Notes: generated by a model not told the origin, from the letters alone. 64,000 nt of DNA from Trileptium ribeirensis (GCA_030248225.1 JASANE010021374.1:1-64000); one strand, 5' to 3'. Positions 34,744 to 46,090 are shown, counted from the first letter of the stretch. Translations and numbers: made by a program.

Positions 34744-35850
34744 TACAAAACGCTATTTTGCATTGAATCGGACATGGTTTAATCTTTTTACATATATATA
34801 TTTGGGCTAAGCTTTCTTGACACAGTCAGCTTAAATCATCAAAACTGACAAAACAGAAAAGTTTATAGTTAATAATTAACAACTAAAATAACATGTTTGT
34901 AAAATGAATTTGTAATACATTAAATTTCTCATCGTAGTTCGATACGAATACGGAAAATTACTCTTATACATCTATGTCATGCAACTATTACACTGGCAAC
35001 CTTATAGCTCAAATTTAGCTCTAAAATTTGTAAAACCTGTTAATTGTGAAAGCGAAATAATTATTCCCAATTATTAGCTTTCATAAATCGCTGAATTACA
35101 CAGAAGATATCGTTGATTAAGCAATGCTAAACAGCGCAACTTCATTTACATAAATACCTTTGAAAAAAATATGATAAAAATAGATGACTCTAAATTAGTA
35201 AGTATATAGTCTCACTACGTCCATATTATAATATTATGGATCAATTAGTATTAAGATATCAGTAGTTAGTTTCTAAAATATTGGTTAAAAATTGAAGTTT
35301 GCAACTCCTAATAAGGTATTTGCTTAAGTCTAGATGATGAATTAATGAATTTCTTTTTTCTAAAATACGGTATGCACAGCAATTTCTTATGTTTCTGCTT
35401 TATACGATTAAACTCTTTCGGAAACTATTGACGCTAGAGATGAGAGATTTAGTCAAACGATTCGGTCCAGCGTGAGGTGTATATGCTACCGATGTTTGAA
35501 ACAGTCTAATCTAGCCCGAATAACTAAAGTGTAAAATTACGCAATGATTATATGTAAGTAGTGTTACACTTATTTTGGGTGCTGTTTATGGTTCAGAGTC
35601 TTACAGTACAGTTATGACAGTACAGCACAGTCTTAGAGTATAGAGTATGTCATTCTGACATGTATGACATTGTGACAGCATGACATTGATTGACATTGTC
35701 AAGTGTCTTGGGCCAGTACACTGCGACGCACTCTTTGGCGGGCGACATTAGTTATAACGACATAAACTGGAAAGTCAAGAGGCAAGTCAGTGAACAAACA
35801 AGTTTGAAGTTTTCATAACTGTCGTTCTGGACTCTACATTAATTCTAAAT
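34744..35850. other. No gene identified
   Basis: AT-rich downstream region. A simple run of TGACA-type words lies at 35600-35705 (repeated ACAGTACAG and TGACATTG). No feature beyond that. Confidence 0.3.
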
Positions 35851-35859
35851 GAAATTCAA

Positions 35860-36110
35860 ACCGAACCTACTCATGACTTAAATTATACTCCTCATTTAAT
35901 TCGTTCGAATGATCAAACGCTCGTTTCTGATGTCATGGTAAATGCCGACGTTTGACGTAGCGATCATTTTATGCTATCATTTGGTTTACATATTGTTCGT
36001 CTCGCAGCCAAGTACATCACTGAAGATCAGTACAATTTTCTGTCTGCCGGTTTTAATGAGCATATACATCAGAACGCTTCCTCTAATCTTGGTGCTATTC
36101 CACTTCAATA
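35860..36110 (+). pseudogene. LINE endonuclease C-terminal fragment, decayed
   Basis: One plus-strand frame reads QTLVSDVMVNADV, a stop, then RSDHFMLSFGL, followed further on by a YNFLSAGF-type segment. The S-D-H signature and its downstream spacing match the end of the apurinic-type endonuclease domain of CR1/Jockey-like LINEs, which supplies a catalytic Asp-His pair. An in-frame TGA precedes the motif, and neither the rest of the endonuclease nor the RT is visible nearby. Probably unrelated in insertion to the fragment at 6190. Confidence 0.45.
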
Positions 36111-37228
36111 ACACGTAGAATCCACAATTGTATCTGGAATTTTTTGTTTTCCGTCAAATATCACTGTCAGTTGTCAGGCAGAAAACCACATATGCGTAAA
36201 CTAAACCCTAAATGGATCGACCACAGAGTATGTGCACGTTATTTGTAAAACAGCAGCCTACCGTAGATACGAACACTGTAAGAGTGTTCAAAACTTTGAC
36301 TGATACATTGTTTGTTGAGATGTTGTAAATTTATTACATTTATTCCATGATGTTCAAGATATTGTCCCTTCACAATAAATATTTAAATATTCCTGAAAGA
36401 AATTCATTTTAAATATTCAGTTCTAACTTCATTTACTCTGCTCTCGGTAAAGCTCAGTAAATCTTTGCTTCTGGAAATTGTTCCCATATATGAAGGAAAT
36501 TTTCCTTATTAACATAATACGATAAATTGCCTAACTACATTGGCAATAAAAAATTTCCTAAATAAATAGGCGAATACTGCTTTTTACATACTGATAATTT
36601 TAGGTGAAAGGTTAGTGTTACAATTGCGATAAATGGAGATTTTAAGGCAAAACATAAACAGGAACAGTACTGAAAAATGAGTTTTAGAATCATGATTAAC
36701 GCTTATTGATGAAATTATACGAAGCGATTAAGAATTGAAGAAATGTATTACAGTACTATTAACTAGATAAAAATACGCTATTAAACTTTTAGCATAATCA
36801 ATGAAATGAGAATACCAGGTGTTATGATATTCGTACACTCCTAGGCTTTACTGCAACAATAACTACCCGCCGTTCTCATTGCACTATGCATTTTTGGACA
36901 AAGCGTTCACAAGCTGCAATACCTCGGGCGTGGCGGTTGCTCCGTATAAGTATCTCGGTTAACGACTGTATACTTGTTCACTAAAAATATTCACTATAAA
37001 GCTGAACAGTGATTTAACGTTTGACAAAAAAATTACAATCCCACTATGAAGCATAATGACAGCGGTTGCATTTTCGTTTGATCATGGCCATGTTGAAGCA
37101 TTTGCAATTAATAGATGTCACTTAATAGAAGCATTAATAGATGTCACTTATTGCTGCGCAATTTACTTCAATAGAAATGAGTCTGGTTGGAGCCAATAGT
37201 ATAATAATGACATTCAAAAACACTAAAG
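36111..37228. other. No gene identified
   Basis: AT-rich. A short direct repetition of AATAGATGTCACTTA occurs at about 37110-37150. Confidence 0.3.
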
Positions 37229-37557
37229 GCGTGTTCACAAGCTCAAACTTTTTGCTCAAATTTTGACCTCAAAATTTGATGAAAATTTGATCAAAATTTG
37301 AAGGTAATTTTTAAAGGAGAATTGTGATGTTTCAAAATTTGAGTTCAAAATTTTAGCTCAAACTTTTTCAAGCAATACACCTCGTCCGTCGATTATATGC
37401 TACAAGAATATCATTGAAAAGTTTGAACAGTGTTCACACGTTCAAACTTGCCAAAACTGCAAAAAAGGCGCTTTCTAATTTTGATCAAAATTTGATCAAA
37501 GTTTGAGCTCAAAATTTGATCAAAATTTGAGCAAAAATTTTGAGCTTGTGAAAACGC
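37229..37557. mobile_element. MITE, copy 1, with 38-bp terminal inverted repeats
   Basis: The left end GCGTGTTCACAAGCTCAAAC and the inverse of the right end GCGTTTTCACAAGCTCAAAA continue to match through TTTTTGCTCAAATTTTGA. The interior repeats TTTGATCAAAATTTGA and GAGCTCAAAATTT many times on both strands. No coding capacity. A second, more decayed copy is at 54746-55058. Superfamily undetermined; the target duplication is unclear. Confidence 0.8.
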
Positions 37558-37679
37558 AAACGAAAGCGCATATAAAATGGCCGAAATGGGTGAAATAAAA
37601 CTAATCAGAGTTTCGATACGGCGAAGTTTTTGAACTTAACATCTTAGCTTTCATAATATAACCATAGCTGTCGTCGAAG

Positions 37680-37970
37680 GTACGTCGGCTTAGAGGGTTA
37701 GAGGATAATCGGGGGCCCTCGGGGACGGGGGTGTTGTGAAATTGTTAGTCACTCAATATTTTCCAATTTTGCCAAAATTTTCTCAATTTTTGCCAGTGTG
37801 TGATAAATTTTTCTTCATTTCCGCTCTTTTTGCCAATTTTACTTCAATTTTTGGCAATTTTCATCCTATTGTTTCTGAAGTTTCCTGCGGGGGAGGGTTG
37901 TGTGTGTGAAGTTTTCATGGAGAGTAGACTTTATTGATAGAGGTTCAACCCTTAGGGAGGTAACACTCCT
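37680..37970. repeat. GC-rich dispersed repeat island with TTTTGCCAATTTT middle
   Basis: GGGGGCCCTCGGGGACGGGG, then several TTTTGCCA/CAATTTTTGCC words, then CTGCGGGGGAGGG and AGGGAGGTAACACTCCT. The layout (GC block, T-rich TTTTGCC middle, GC block) is shared with 22550-22850 and 40960-41170. Confidence 0.5.
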
Positions 37971-38425
37971 GCCTACTTATCGGCACTTATGATTATAACG
38001 TACTCAATAACATCGAGGTGTTTTGCGATATAGAAATTGAGCAAATTATGCTTTACAAGACAGAAGAACAATAAGACAAAGAAATAGTCACTACATATGA
38101 CAAAGTGCGGAATATAACACGAACTAGACTTGTCCCAATATTTTATTAAAAAACGATAACAGAATAACGCGGCATTGATGGGACTGACACACGCAAATAT
38201 GCTGAACTATGCCTCGTGCTCAAGTGAAATATACTTAAGCTGTAGTTCTCTTTGGCATAAAGCTTAGGGTAGCCTAAGCTGTGGCCCACATTACTAAATT
38301 TTTATTCGTATACTTATGTCTGGAATGCTGTACTGACAATTGCCAGGGTGTGCCATTTTGCAACATTATAAACCTATGCACTTCAGCTTGCTCTGTGAAA
38401 TCTTAACATGACGTGGTATAGTATT

Positions 38426-38959
38426 GCGGCGTTTACGTTATAAAACGCCCGCCATGTGGAAGATTTATCACTATATGATCAGGACCATACCATAGTGCAT
38501 GATAGTCGGAAGGCTACACTATTCACCACAAGCGATGGTGTTGCGGACGCCATGTACATTACACTATGGTGTCTTCGACACAATATAATTGAACAGTAGT
38601 TTAAAAATGGCTGGAAAATTAGCTAAGTGAAATTTGAAAATATTTATGCTAATTGATTGTATCCCATAAACCATGCCGTTCAAAGTTTTGCGTAGGAAGT
38701 GCATGGACAAAGCTTGCAATCTATAAACTCCTACAACGGAAAAAACAACAAGGCATCTTGCCAAATGACTTTCATCGCCGCTAGCCAGAAGTTTATGGTG
38801 TCCATGACACCATACATAAATGCTGATGGTGTCCGAAGCACCACATAAAATTGCTTAGAATACAGTGTTGGTGTTCTGTACATTATATCGTTAGCGGTAT
38901 TACGCAGGCTGTACGTAGACAAAACATGGCGGGCAACTTATATATAACGTAAACGCAGC
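38426..38959. mobile_element. MITE with terminal inverted repeats
   Basis: The left end GCGGCGTTTACGTTATA followed by CGCCCGCCATGT is matched by the inverse of the right end, GCTGCGTTTACGTTATA then TTGCCCGCCATGT. The 534-base body contains repeated GGTGTC/GACACC words (as in GGTGTCCATGACACC at 38800-38815). The short frames on its minus strand (38564-38922) are incidental. Non-autonomous. Confidence 0.75.
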
Positions 38960-39199
38960 ATATGATAACCTTCAGATCCGACATCATTATTAGGATTCAA
39001 TCGCAACATGTAGCTATCTATATAATACTGCCAGCATTCGGCTTCAAATTTTATAATCGAGAAAACCTATTTTATTCCGCTCAAGTCATTAAAATAAAAA
39101 TATTTTCGTGATTGCCACTTGGTGAATTGTGTAAATAAGTTTGCCAGCTAAGTTATATATACGCACTGCCTTTCCTACGTTCCACCTCAGTTATCGTTT

Positions 39200-40220
39200 A
39201 CGTTTTCTTTGCGTTTACGTATGATACAGCGTCAGTTTGTATATAGTACAAGTGGTTTCTTTTTCTTATGGAATAGTCCTATCGGCAGCCGCATTCAGAG
39301 TCTGCTACAATATCGGATCCTTCACCACAAGCTATTGGTGTTCAGCAGATCTAAAATATGTTGCGTTCCGAACTCCAGAATATCGCGGATTGTGACGTCG
39401 CGATCATACTGGAAGGAAACGGCTGCAACTTCAAGCCTACGTTCTCGTCAATTGGACCGATAATTTAACCGTATCGAGAGTGCTGTCAGCTGTGCGGATT
39501 TCAACTCAGCGGACGGTGAAGTGATCATCGCAGCTGTGACTAAAGGCCGGAAATCATTAAGAATCGTGTAAAATTATAGCGGATTGCTGACAAAAGGGGT
39601 TGGAATGCGTGTAAATATAATAGGGCTCCGTAGAGATTGGCGACGATGAAATTGAGACAAAAAGATCCAGACATGTATCGTCACCGTCAAATCGAAATGC
39701 TAGTCCTTCCGTTTTGTAGATGTTCCTTCGAACGGTCTGGATCAGACCAAGCTGTTTCGTCTCGTTATCGGTTCTTCCGCAACCATCGATTGCCCAGACT
39801 CCAGGCACATTTTCCTCCAAAGCGATTACGTCTAACTGCGCCTTTTCCACCAATGCTTCAGTTGCAGATGGTGCGGTCACTATCAACTAGAGTGCCCCTT
39901 CGCTTCCGTAAATAGCAGATCCAGGACCGCATCTCAGGGGAAATAAGAAAGATATTGTAAAAGGTAAATCTGCATTTTTCGATGTTAAAGGTAGTTTATG
40001 CCGGACGGATTTTGTCTTGGACATGATCCAGAACGGGTTTAACATTCCTTTGTTTTCAGTCTTCTGTAGAGCCAGGAATATAAACAGCACATCTACTCTT
40101 CGGGATGGATTTAATTACGTCAGCCATAGACGATTTGCTCAAGCACAGGTTTGCCATCGAAGTCGGCCAAACAAACCCCTTCGGAGGTCAACCCTTTGTC
40201 AGTAGCCTTCCAAAAGTCAG
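39200..40220. pseudogene. Decayed coding-like block, unidentified
   Basis: About 1 kb of distinctly higher GC than its surroundings, with long frames on both strands. The most protein-like is on minus: from about 40090 to 39557, with one TAG (about 39890), it reads segments such as VWAIDGCGRTDNETKQLGL and EKAQLDVIALEENVPG. Another minus segment near 40220-40115 reads FWKATDKGLTSEGVCLADFD. On plus, 40098-40215 is open and ends at a GTAAAA donor-like site. I do not recognise a family. It is probably an old transposon or a dead gene. Confidence 0.3.
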
Positions 40221-40510
40221 GTAAAAAGCGCTTAATAACGTTTCTTGTTTTTTCTATTGTCAATTGGCATATACGAAAATTAATCTTATTCGGTACTTGT
40301 ACAGAATAAATTTCATTCTAGTTACTGTTACAACGCTGCTAAACAAACTTACCATTTCAAGATATTTCAAACATTTCAGATAGATATGTAGATTAAATAA
40401 AAACATACATTACCTTCGCTCAACATGTAAATGTTGTTGAAATACGACACTTTGCTTGAGACGAATTCTATTTTGAAGTGTTTTGTTGTGGTATACAGAC
40501 TTAGTTTAAA

Positions 40511-40705
40511 TTGTACTTCATCGGCCCATTTCTTGTCTATGGTTCAAACATCTTTTCCGAGCCGAACACTTTAACTTTAACATGCAGATTTTTTGTGACA
40601 ATGCTTCAAAGAAAGAGAAAAATCTTCGGCTTGCAATGGGTCGCAGGTTACAATATATATAGTGAACTCGGCCACGCGCGACAATTTCAGCAATTCCATT
40701 TATAT
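40511..40705. repeat. Dispersed repeat R, uninterrupted copy
   Basis: Starts TTGTACTTCATCGGCCCATT and includes ACACTTTAACTTTAACAT, GAAAGAGAAAAATCTT, and GACAATTTCAGCAATTCC. The same sequence is found at 48453-48593, continued at 51684-51745 after a 3.1-kb transposon. This copy therefore shows the pre-insertion state, reading through the TA-rich junction as ACAATATATATAGTGAACTC. Confidence 0.8.
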
Positions 40706-41600
40706 ATAAGGTAACAGTACTTCAATGTAACATGTAAAATGCATAAGTATCTTCATGTAAAATTTCGGAACAAGATTTCAACAATTTAAATTAATCTTTA
40801 CTATGTGTTTCGAAACACGTTATAATGCACTACCACATAAGGTTTTTCAAAACTTCTAAGCATTAATAGCCATAAAAACATATTCCGACTACCAAAGTAT
40901 TGGGGAGAGCACTCAAGGAGATATATATTACGGGTTAGTTTCTAAAGTTGTAAGTAGAAGTGCTCGGGAAACGTCCTCGGGGTGCTGAAAAATGACGATT
41001 TGCACGCAGAGGACCCATTTTTGCCACTTTTAGCCACCCAATTTTGCCAATTTGCATCGCGTAATTGCTAAATTTTTCGCACGGATTAGGCGGGGGTCGG
41101 GGGGGTCGGCGCACTTCAGCGGGAGGGGGCAGACCAGTATGTGGTAGCCGTCTCAACCCCTGCTTCCTCATGTATGGATATATCTTAAATTTGATAGATT
41201 TAATTTTTCCAGATTACATTATGCAACATAATTGTCTACTCATAAGCCCTATGTAATTATAATGGCTCTGCCTAGCCTAAATCTAAAATTTAAAATTACC
41301 ACGTTTCAAATAATTTTAACCCCTGTAACTCGCAGATAACGCCGAAATACTGTCATTTTATGTATTAATACGCTACCACTTAAAACAACACACTAAACGC
41401 CACTAATATCTTGGCAGTCGGCATATGCCTTTGTGGCTCTTAACGGTTAAAGTTTTGACAGAACCTTATGTGGTAGTACATTAAAACGTGTTTTTAAACA
41501 CATAATAAAGATCAATTTAAATTGTTGAAACTTTATTCCGAAATTTTACATGAAAAAACATATGCATTTTACAAGTTACATCGTAGCACTGTTACCTTAT
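40706..41600. mobile_element. Foldback-like element with about 150-bp inverted repeats
   Basis: ATAAGGTAACAGTACTTCAA at the left end is matched by the inverse of ...GCACTGTTACCTTAT at the right end. The match extends with small gaps to CCACATAAGGTTTTTCAAAA (left, about 40850) against the inverse of TTTTGACAGAACCTTATGTG (right, 41452 onward). A GC-rich island (40960-41170, with TTTTGCCAATTTGC) sits in the middle. No transposase is encoded. It abuts repeat R. Confidence 0.65.
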
Positions 41601-42595
41601 ATTATTCCTTTTACATGGTCATGAGATATACTTAAAGATCAGGATTAGGGTGAAACATAATGAAGCGTTTGCCGTTTGATATTGATAACCAGTTGTTAGC
41701 ATTTGCATCAGGCAATTTTACTGATAAATCATAAAGCTCTACAAAGTAAAGGTGAAAATTTGGGTTCTCGGCTCAGCACAGCTCTACACGAACTGAGCTT
41801 TCATGGTGTCTGTATGATCCGAGGCAGATCCCAAGTTCTGCGGGCGAATGTCGGGACTAGTGCACAGGGAAAAGCTGGATCGCGTCCTAAAAGCCAAGCC
41901 AAAAGCTTTTGTAAAATAAGTGCTAGTAGACTATAACAATAGCTTGCCAAATGCAAGAAACGCAGAGATTACGTCAGCTCTGCTCTTAAAATCTATAAAA
42001 GCAAATATTTAGTTCAAATAGAGGTTTGTATGTGTTCTCCCTGATCATACTTGCTCATAGAGGGTAGGGGGTTACGAGGTGACGAATCCGTCGGCAGGTG
42101 CCACTACACCCTCTCCATCGGGCAGCCACAACAAATTTTCACTACCCCCTATCGGCGCCCAAGGCGCCGCGCACTCCGCCGTCCGCTTACGCCCTGGAAT
42201 GAGCAAGGCCTCCCCTGCGGAACCCCAGTTTGGGACCTCGGACCTTGAACTTGTATGCCTCTAACATTAGGAGTCGGAAGCTTTTATTGTTCGGAGACTG
42301 AGTTCTGATCCTAGCTTATTATCGGAAAAGCCGAACCTAGCCCAGCCGTACTTAGTTCTAGAAGAGCTAAGTCGAGCGCGGCATAGTTCATGAAGAGCTG
42401 AATCGAGCCAGAGCGTGAAAAATTGGCTATTTCATACCTGTAATATATAATACAGTAAACATCTGGATACAGTGCCTATACTACTCTCTTAGTAGCATTG
42501 TGAAACAAAACATAGCTACATTGCAAGAGATCAACAGCCACATGTTTAATAATTTATTAAGTGAAGTGAATAACTGGCATATTTTGTTTACCGTG
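41601..42595. other. No gene identified; GC-rich island 42055-42260
   Basis: Includes GGTAGGGGGTTACGAGG and GGACCTCGGACCTTG, of the same style as the other GC-rich islands, and a GCCGAACC/GAGCTAAG-rich block at 42290-42420. The overlapping frames here (41703-42264) are attributed to composition. Confidence 0.35.
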
Positions 42596-42931
42596 TGTCG
42601 TATCTCGGGCTAACTTGTGAAAACAAGGGAACGCAGGACATAACAAATGAAGTTTATTAAAGTCAAACAAACGGAATAAAGTTATTGAATGGAAATCGAT
42701 AACTACATGAACACAACGAAACACGAACAAAACGACTGAGACGACCTAACAGTGAGCAACACGATTATATATAAATGTCTCGGATCATACGAGAACATTC
42801 ATGATAATTAGAACAGTAGTTTCTAGACTTTTCGGAACGTTGTACAATGTTCTATTGTTTCTTTCATAATCTAGAATATTTGTAAGACTTCTGGAAAGTT
42901 CGAGAATGTTCTTTTGTTACTCTTCATAACA
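42596..42931 (-). repeat. LTR, 3' in element orientation
   Basis: 336 bases, TGTCGTATCTCGGGC ... CTTCATAACA, equal in length to the right LTR (47142-47477) and differing from it at roughly 14 positions by eye (about 4%). In element (minus) orientation it runs TGTTATGAAG ... GATACGACA and contains a TATATAA box. Confidence 0.9.
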
Positions 42932-42952
42932 CCTCTACACCAAAATTGAGGT

Positions 42953-43933
42953 TTATCGCGAAGGCAAGAACCTTTGCTTCGGCATGCGAACACAGTTGGA
43001 ACGGCGTGGAAAGTGAGGTTCCGATTCCGGAACAGCTTGCAGCCGGCTGTCTTCGGACGGACGCATTGGGACAGTTCCTGAAGCTGCTGGCGCGGAATTA
43101 CTCAGTGGAGGAGATGTGATATCTGTATTAGGACTAACCATGGCAGGTATGACGGGCGTGTCCCCGGGATCAGTATCATCTTGGAATATGTAACGGGGCT
43201 GGAGCTATTCCCAGAGCCTTCTCCATGTTGGACCCTTCGGTTGAACGCGGACGTTAAACGTGCGAGAATCCATTCGTTTGGTGATTACAGCAGGGATCCA
43301 GCGACCTTCTTTGTCTCTCCGCGTGCCAAAGTACAGGGCGTAAACCGGATCTCCGACTTGATACGATCGGATGACCTTGGAAACCATCTCAGGGCCTTGT
43401 GACTTGACAGCATCCTTGCATTGTCTTCCTTGAGCTTTGTGAGCAGGAGACGGAAGTAGGGTGTCGATTGATGTTCGGATTTGGCGAGAATTTAATAGTT
43501 CACTCGGGGAGTACCCCGTGGAGTTGGGAGTCCGGCGAAACTGCATTAGGAATTGGGGCAGCGCCTGTTTCGGACGAAGATCAGACTTTCGGAGCGCCTG
43601 TTTGAATGTTTAAATTAGGCGTTCTGCGGACCCATTAGTAGCTGGATGGTATGGAGCTCCCGTAAGGTGGACGATCCCATGATCCCGGCACCAGGCTTAA
43701 AATTCTTGAGAGTGGAACACTGTTGCATTGTCTGTAACTACGGTGTGGGGATATCTAAAGTGAGCGAAATCCTGTTCTAGAAGTTCTATCGTGGCTTTGG
43801 TTGAAACTGACTGCGTGGGATGAATGCACGGATATTTCGAATAGGCATCTGTAAGTACGGGCCAGTTGGAGCCCATGAAGTTGACTGCGTGGTCTAGATG
43901 AAGTCGACTCCACGCTTTCTCCGGAAGCATCAT
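42953..43933 (-). pseudogene. Integrase of the gypsy element
   Basis: From 43933 the frame reads the integrase core: LHLDHAVNFMGSNWPVLTDA (first Asp), VVTDNATVFHSQEF (second Asp), a TAA, then AWCRDHGIVH and NGSAERL (catalytic Glu), another TAA, and the C-terminal region FRRTPNSTGYSPSELL and VGDPVYALYFG. A proline/serine-rich tail (42953-43141) follows a further stop. The D, D and E residues are all present, so the enzyme was lost through nonsense changes rather than active-site decay. It would insert element DNA into the host genome. Confidence 0.85.
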
Positions 43934-45012
43934 GGATGGATAGGTGGTTTGGCCGGCTTTTTCTGGTGCTCACCACAGGTACCACAGTGGCGGCAAGTGG
44001 CTTCAAAATCGTCGTCGATGTTGGGCCAGTAGACTGATGTGCGGGCAAGATTCTTCATCCGCTGTATGCCAATGTGTCCCAAGTGTAATAGCTCCAGCAC
44101 TTGTCGACGCATTTTTGCCGGAATAACGACCCTTGATCCAAGAACAAGACATCCATTGATGATGGCTAAGGAGTCAGCAACTTGACGAAAGCGCTGTATT
44201 TCGGAGCCTTCATCACTTTTCTTCTGCGGCCATCCTTCACGAGTGAACCTCAGCACTGTTGAGATAACCGGGTCTGTGGCGGATTCTCGGGCCAATGAAC
44301 CATGATCGGCTAGTGTCACTTTTCCGTTGATCTCCCGTAGCGCACATACCATTTCGGTGTCATCTTCACTTTCCTCTCCGTCGAAGTTGAGGTCTTCCCC
44401 GGACGGAAGGCGGCTGAGAACATCGGCATTCGCGTGATCCTTGGTCTTGCGGTATTCGATTTGATAATTGAATTGACTTAATAGCAGAGCCCAGTGAGCC
44501 AATCGGTTGGCAGCAAGGGGAGGTACATCCCTGTCTGGGCCAAATAGAGCTTGTAGCGGACGATGATCGGTCACCAGAAAGAATTTTCTACCGTAGATGT
44601 ATTGGTAGAATTTCTTAAGACCGAAGGCCATTGCCAAAGCTTCCTTCTGAATTTGACTGTAGTTCCTTTGAGCGTCCGTCAGCGTCTTCGAAACATTGGC
44701 AATTGGGCGTTCACAGCCGTCAGGATATCGGTGGAATAAAACTTCCCCAATTCCTACTTTCGATGCGTCACAGGCGAAACCTAGGGGAAGTTTCGTATCG
44801 TAGTGGACCAGGATATTATCAGACGAGAGCAGATCTTTTAGCATCTGGAAAGCAGCTTGCTGCTCCTTTTCCCAAGTCCATTGAGTGTTTTTCTTCGTCA
44901 GATTGTAAAGTGGTTCCGTAATTGTAGCCAGGTCAGAAGGTAGGAATTTGGCGTAAAATTGAACGGATCCCAGAAATGTTTTGAGGCTTGAAACGTCCTT
45001 GGGTGCCGGCAT
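43930..45012 (-). CDS. RNase H and integrase zinc-binding part of gypsy pol
   Basis: A 360-codon open frame. It starts with the RT-RNase H connection (MPAPKDVSSLKTFLGSVQFY), continues with RNase H (FACDASKVGIG, IQKEALAMAFG, VTDHRPLQAL, ADVLSRL) and ends with the HHCC zinc-binding region of integrase (HLGHIGIQRMKNL ... CRHCGTC). The upstream RT frame is in the same phase and is separated from it only by one TAA at 45031-45033. Integrase continues after a frameshift near 43930. RNase H degrades the RNA strand during reverse transcription. Confidence 0.88.
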   Translation of the reverse strand: MPAPKDVSSLKTFLGSVQFYAKFLPSDLATITEPLYNLTKKNTQWTWEKEQQAAFQMLKDLLSSDNILVHYDTKLPLGFACDASKVGIGEVLFHRYPDGCERPIANVSKTLTDAQRNYSQIQKEALAMAFGLKKFYQYIYGRKFFLVTDHRPLQALFGPDRDVPPLAANRLAHWALLLSQFNYQIEYRKTKDHANADVLSRLPSGEDLNFDGEESEDDTEMVCALREINGKVTLADHGSLARESATDPVISTVLRFTREGWPQKKSDEGSEIQRFRQVADSLAIINGCLVLGSRVVIPAKMRRQVLELLHLGHIGIQRMKNLARTSVYWPNIDDDFEATCRHCGTCGEHQKKPAKPPIHP

Positions 45013-45030
45013 TTTGACGACATCGTCAGC

Positions 45031-45744
45031 TTAAGGTCCCTTGGCGATACCTTCGTGGGAAAGAAGGTGCCCAAGGTAATCGACGTACGGTTGAGCGAAT
45101 TGGCATTTCTCTATCCGGCAACAGAGACCATTATCTTCCAGGCGCTGCAGTAGGCGCCGAAGATTGTTATAATGATCCTCCGAATCTTTTCCGCTGACCA
45201 GTAAATCGTCCAAATAAGCGGCAACTCCCGGCAAATCCTTGGTAAGTTGGTCCATCACCTGTTGAAAATAACCGGGCGCGGATTGGATCCCAAACGGCTG
45301 ACGTTTCTGAAGTAACACACCAATGTGTGTACTGAGAGCTAATCGACGTTGACTACTTGAAGGCAATTTGATCTGGTTGTAGGCATCCGCAAGGTCAATC
45401 TTGGTAAACCCGTATCCGCCTCCCAGCTTTCGCGTTAGATCTTCTGGTAATGGCAGTGGATGACGATGTTCGTCTAGTTGGGTGTTGACCGTAACAGAAT
45501 AATTGCCACAGATGCGCAGCTTGGCTTTGTTTTGCCCTGGTAGCAAAGCCTTTTTGATGGGAACGACGGGAGTCCCATATTCGGAAAATTGAACAGGTTC
45601 CCAGATTCCTTTGGCAATCCCTTGTTGATAGGCTTCCTGAAGATTTGATCCTATTGCATATGGGACGGGTCGAGCCTTCCGAAAAATGGGCTGAGCATTG
45701 TTCTTGAATTTGATATCTAGCTCAAAATCTTTGAGACATCCCAA
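45031..45744 (-). CDS. Reverse transcriptase domain of gypsy pol
   Basis: A 237-codon frame covering fingers and palm: ICGNYSVTVNTQLDEHRHPL, GFTKIDLADAYNQIKL (palm Asp), LPFGI-type QPFGIQSAPGYFQQVMDQLT, and VAAYLDDLLVSG with an intact YLDD catalytic site, then CRIEKCQFAQPYVDYLGHLL. It ends at a TAA where sister elements continue, so the block reads into RNase H after one stop. Copies element RNA into DNA inside gag particles. Confidence 0.9.
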   Translation of the reverse strand: MGCLKDFELDIKFKNNAQPIFRKARPVPYAIGSNLQEAYQQGIAKGIWEPVQFSEYGTPVVPIKKALLPGQNKAKLRICGNYSVTVNTQLDEHRHPLPLPEDLTRKLGGGYGFTKIDLADAYNQIKLPSSSQRRLALSTHIGVLLQKRQPFGIQSAPGYFQQVMDQLTKDLPGVAAYLDDLLVSGKDSEDHYNNLRRLLQRLEDNGLCCRIEKCQFAQPYVDYLGHLLSHEGIAKGP

Positions 45745-45799
45745 TTCCGGCTTTCAAAGGTCGGGAAATTCCTGGCAAAGCAGTTGGCATCGTTACTGC

Positions 45800-46090
45800 A
45801 GCTTAACATCCGGCTTCAGATGATTGAAAACGGCATGACACGATTCGATGGATTTGAGAACCTTATCGATCGAAATGCCCAGATCACGGATAGCGTTGCG
45901 TCCAAGCAGATTTAAATCAGGAATTCCGGATACGGTAAATTGAACGTCCTGTGACTCCTTGGAAGCCTGGCTCCTGGTTTAGGCAATGAACGATCCATGG
46001 ACTGGCAAATCGTGTTTACTAGCGGATTGAAATTTCCAGTCGGATTCGTGTAGCTGTGGGCAACCAAGATCTCGACGGGTACCTCCAGTT
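45800..46090 (-). pseudogene. Protease remnant of the gypsy element
   Basis: Two readable pieces in different frames: RIRLEI (about 46050), then FQSASKHDLPVHGSF, a stop, and VQFTVSGIPDLNLLGRNAI. The last contains the LLGR flap-end motif of retroviral-type aspartic proteases. The segment that should carry the catalytic D-[ST]-G lies between the first two pieces and is absent. The relic at 29.2 kb has the same junction. Confidence 0.6.
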
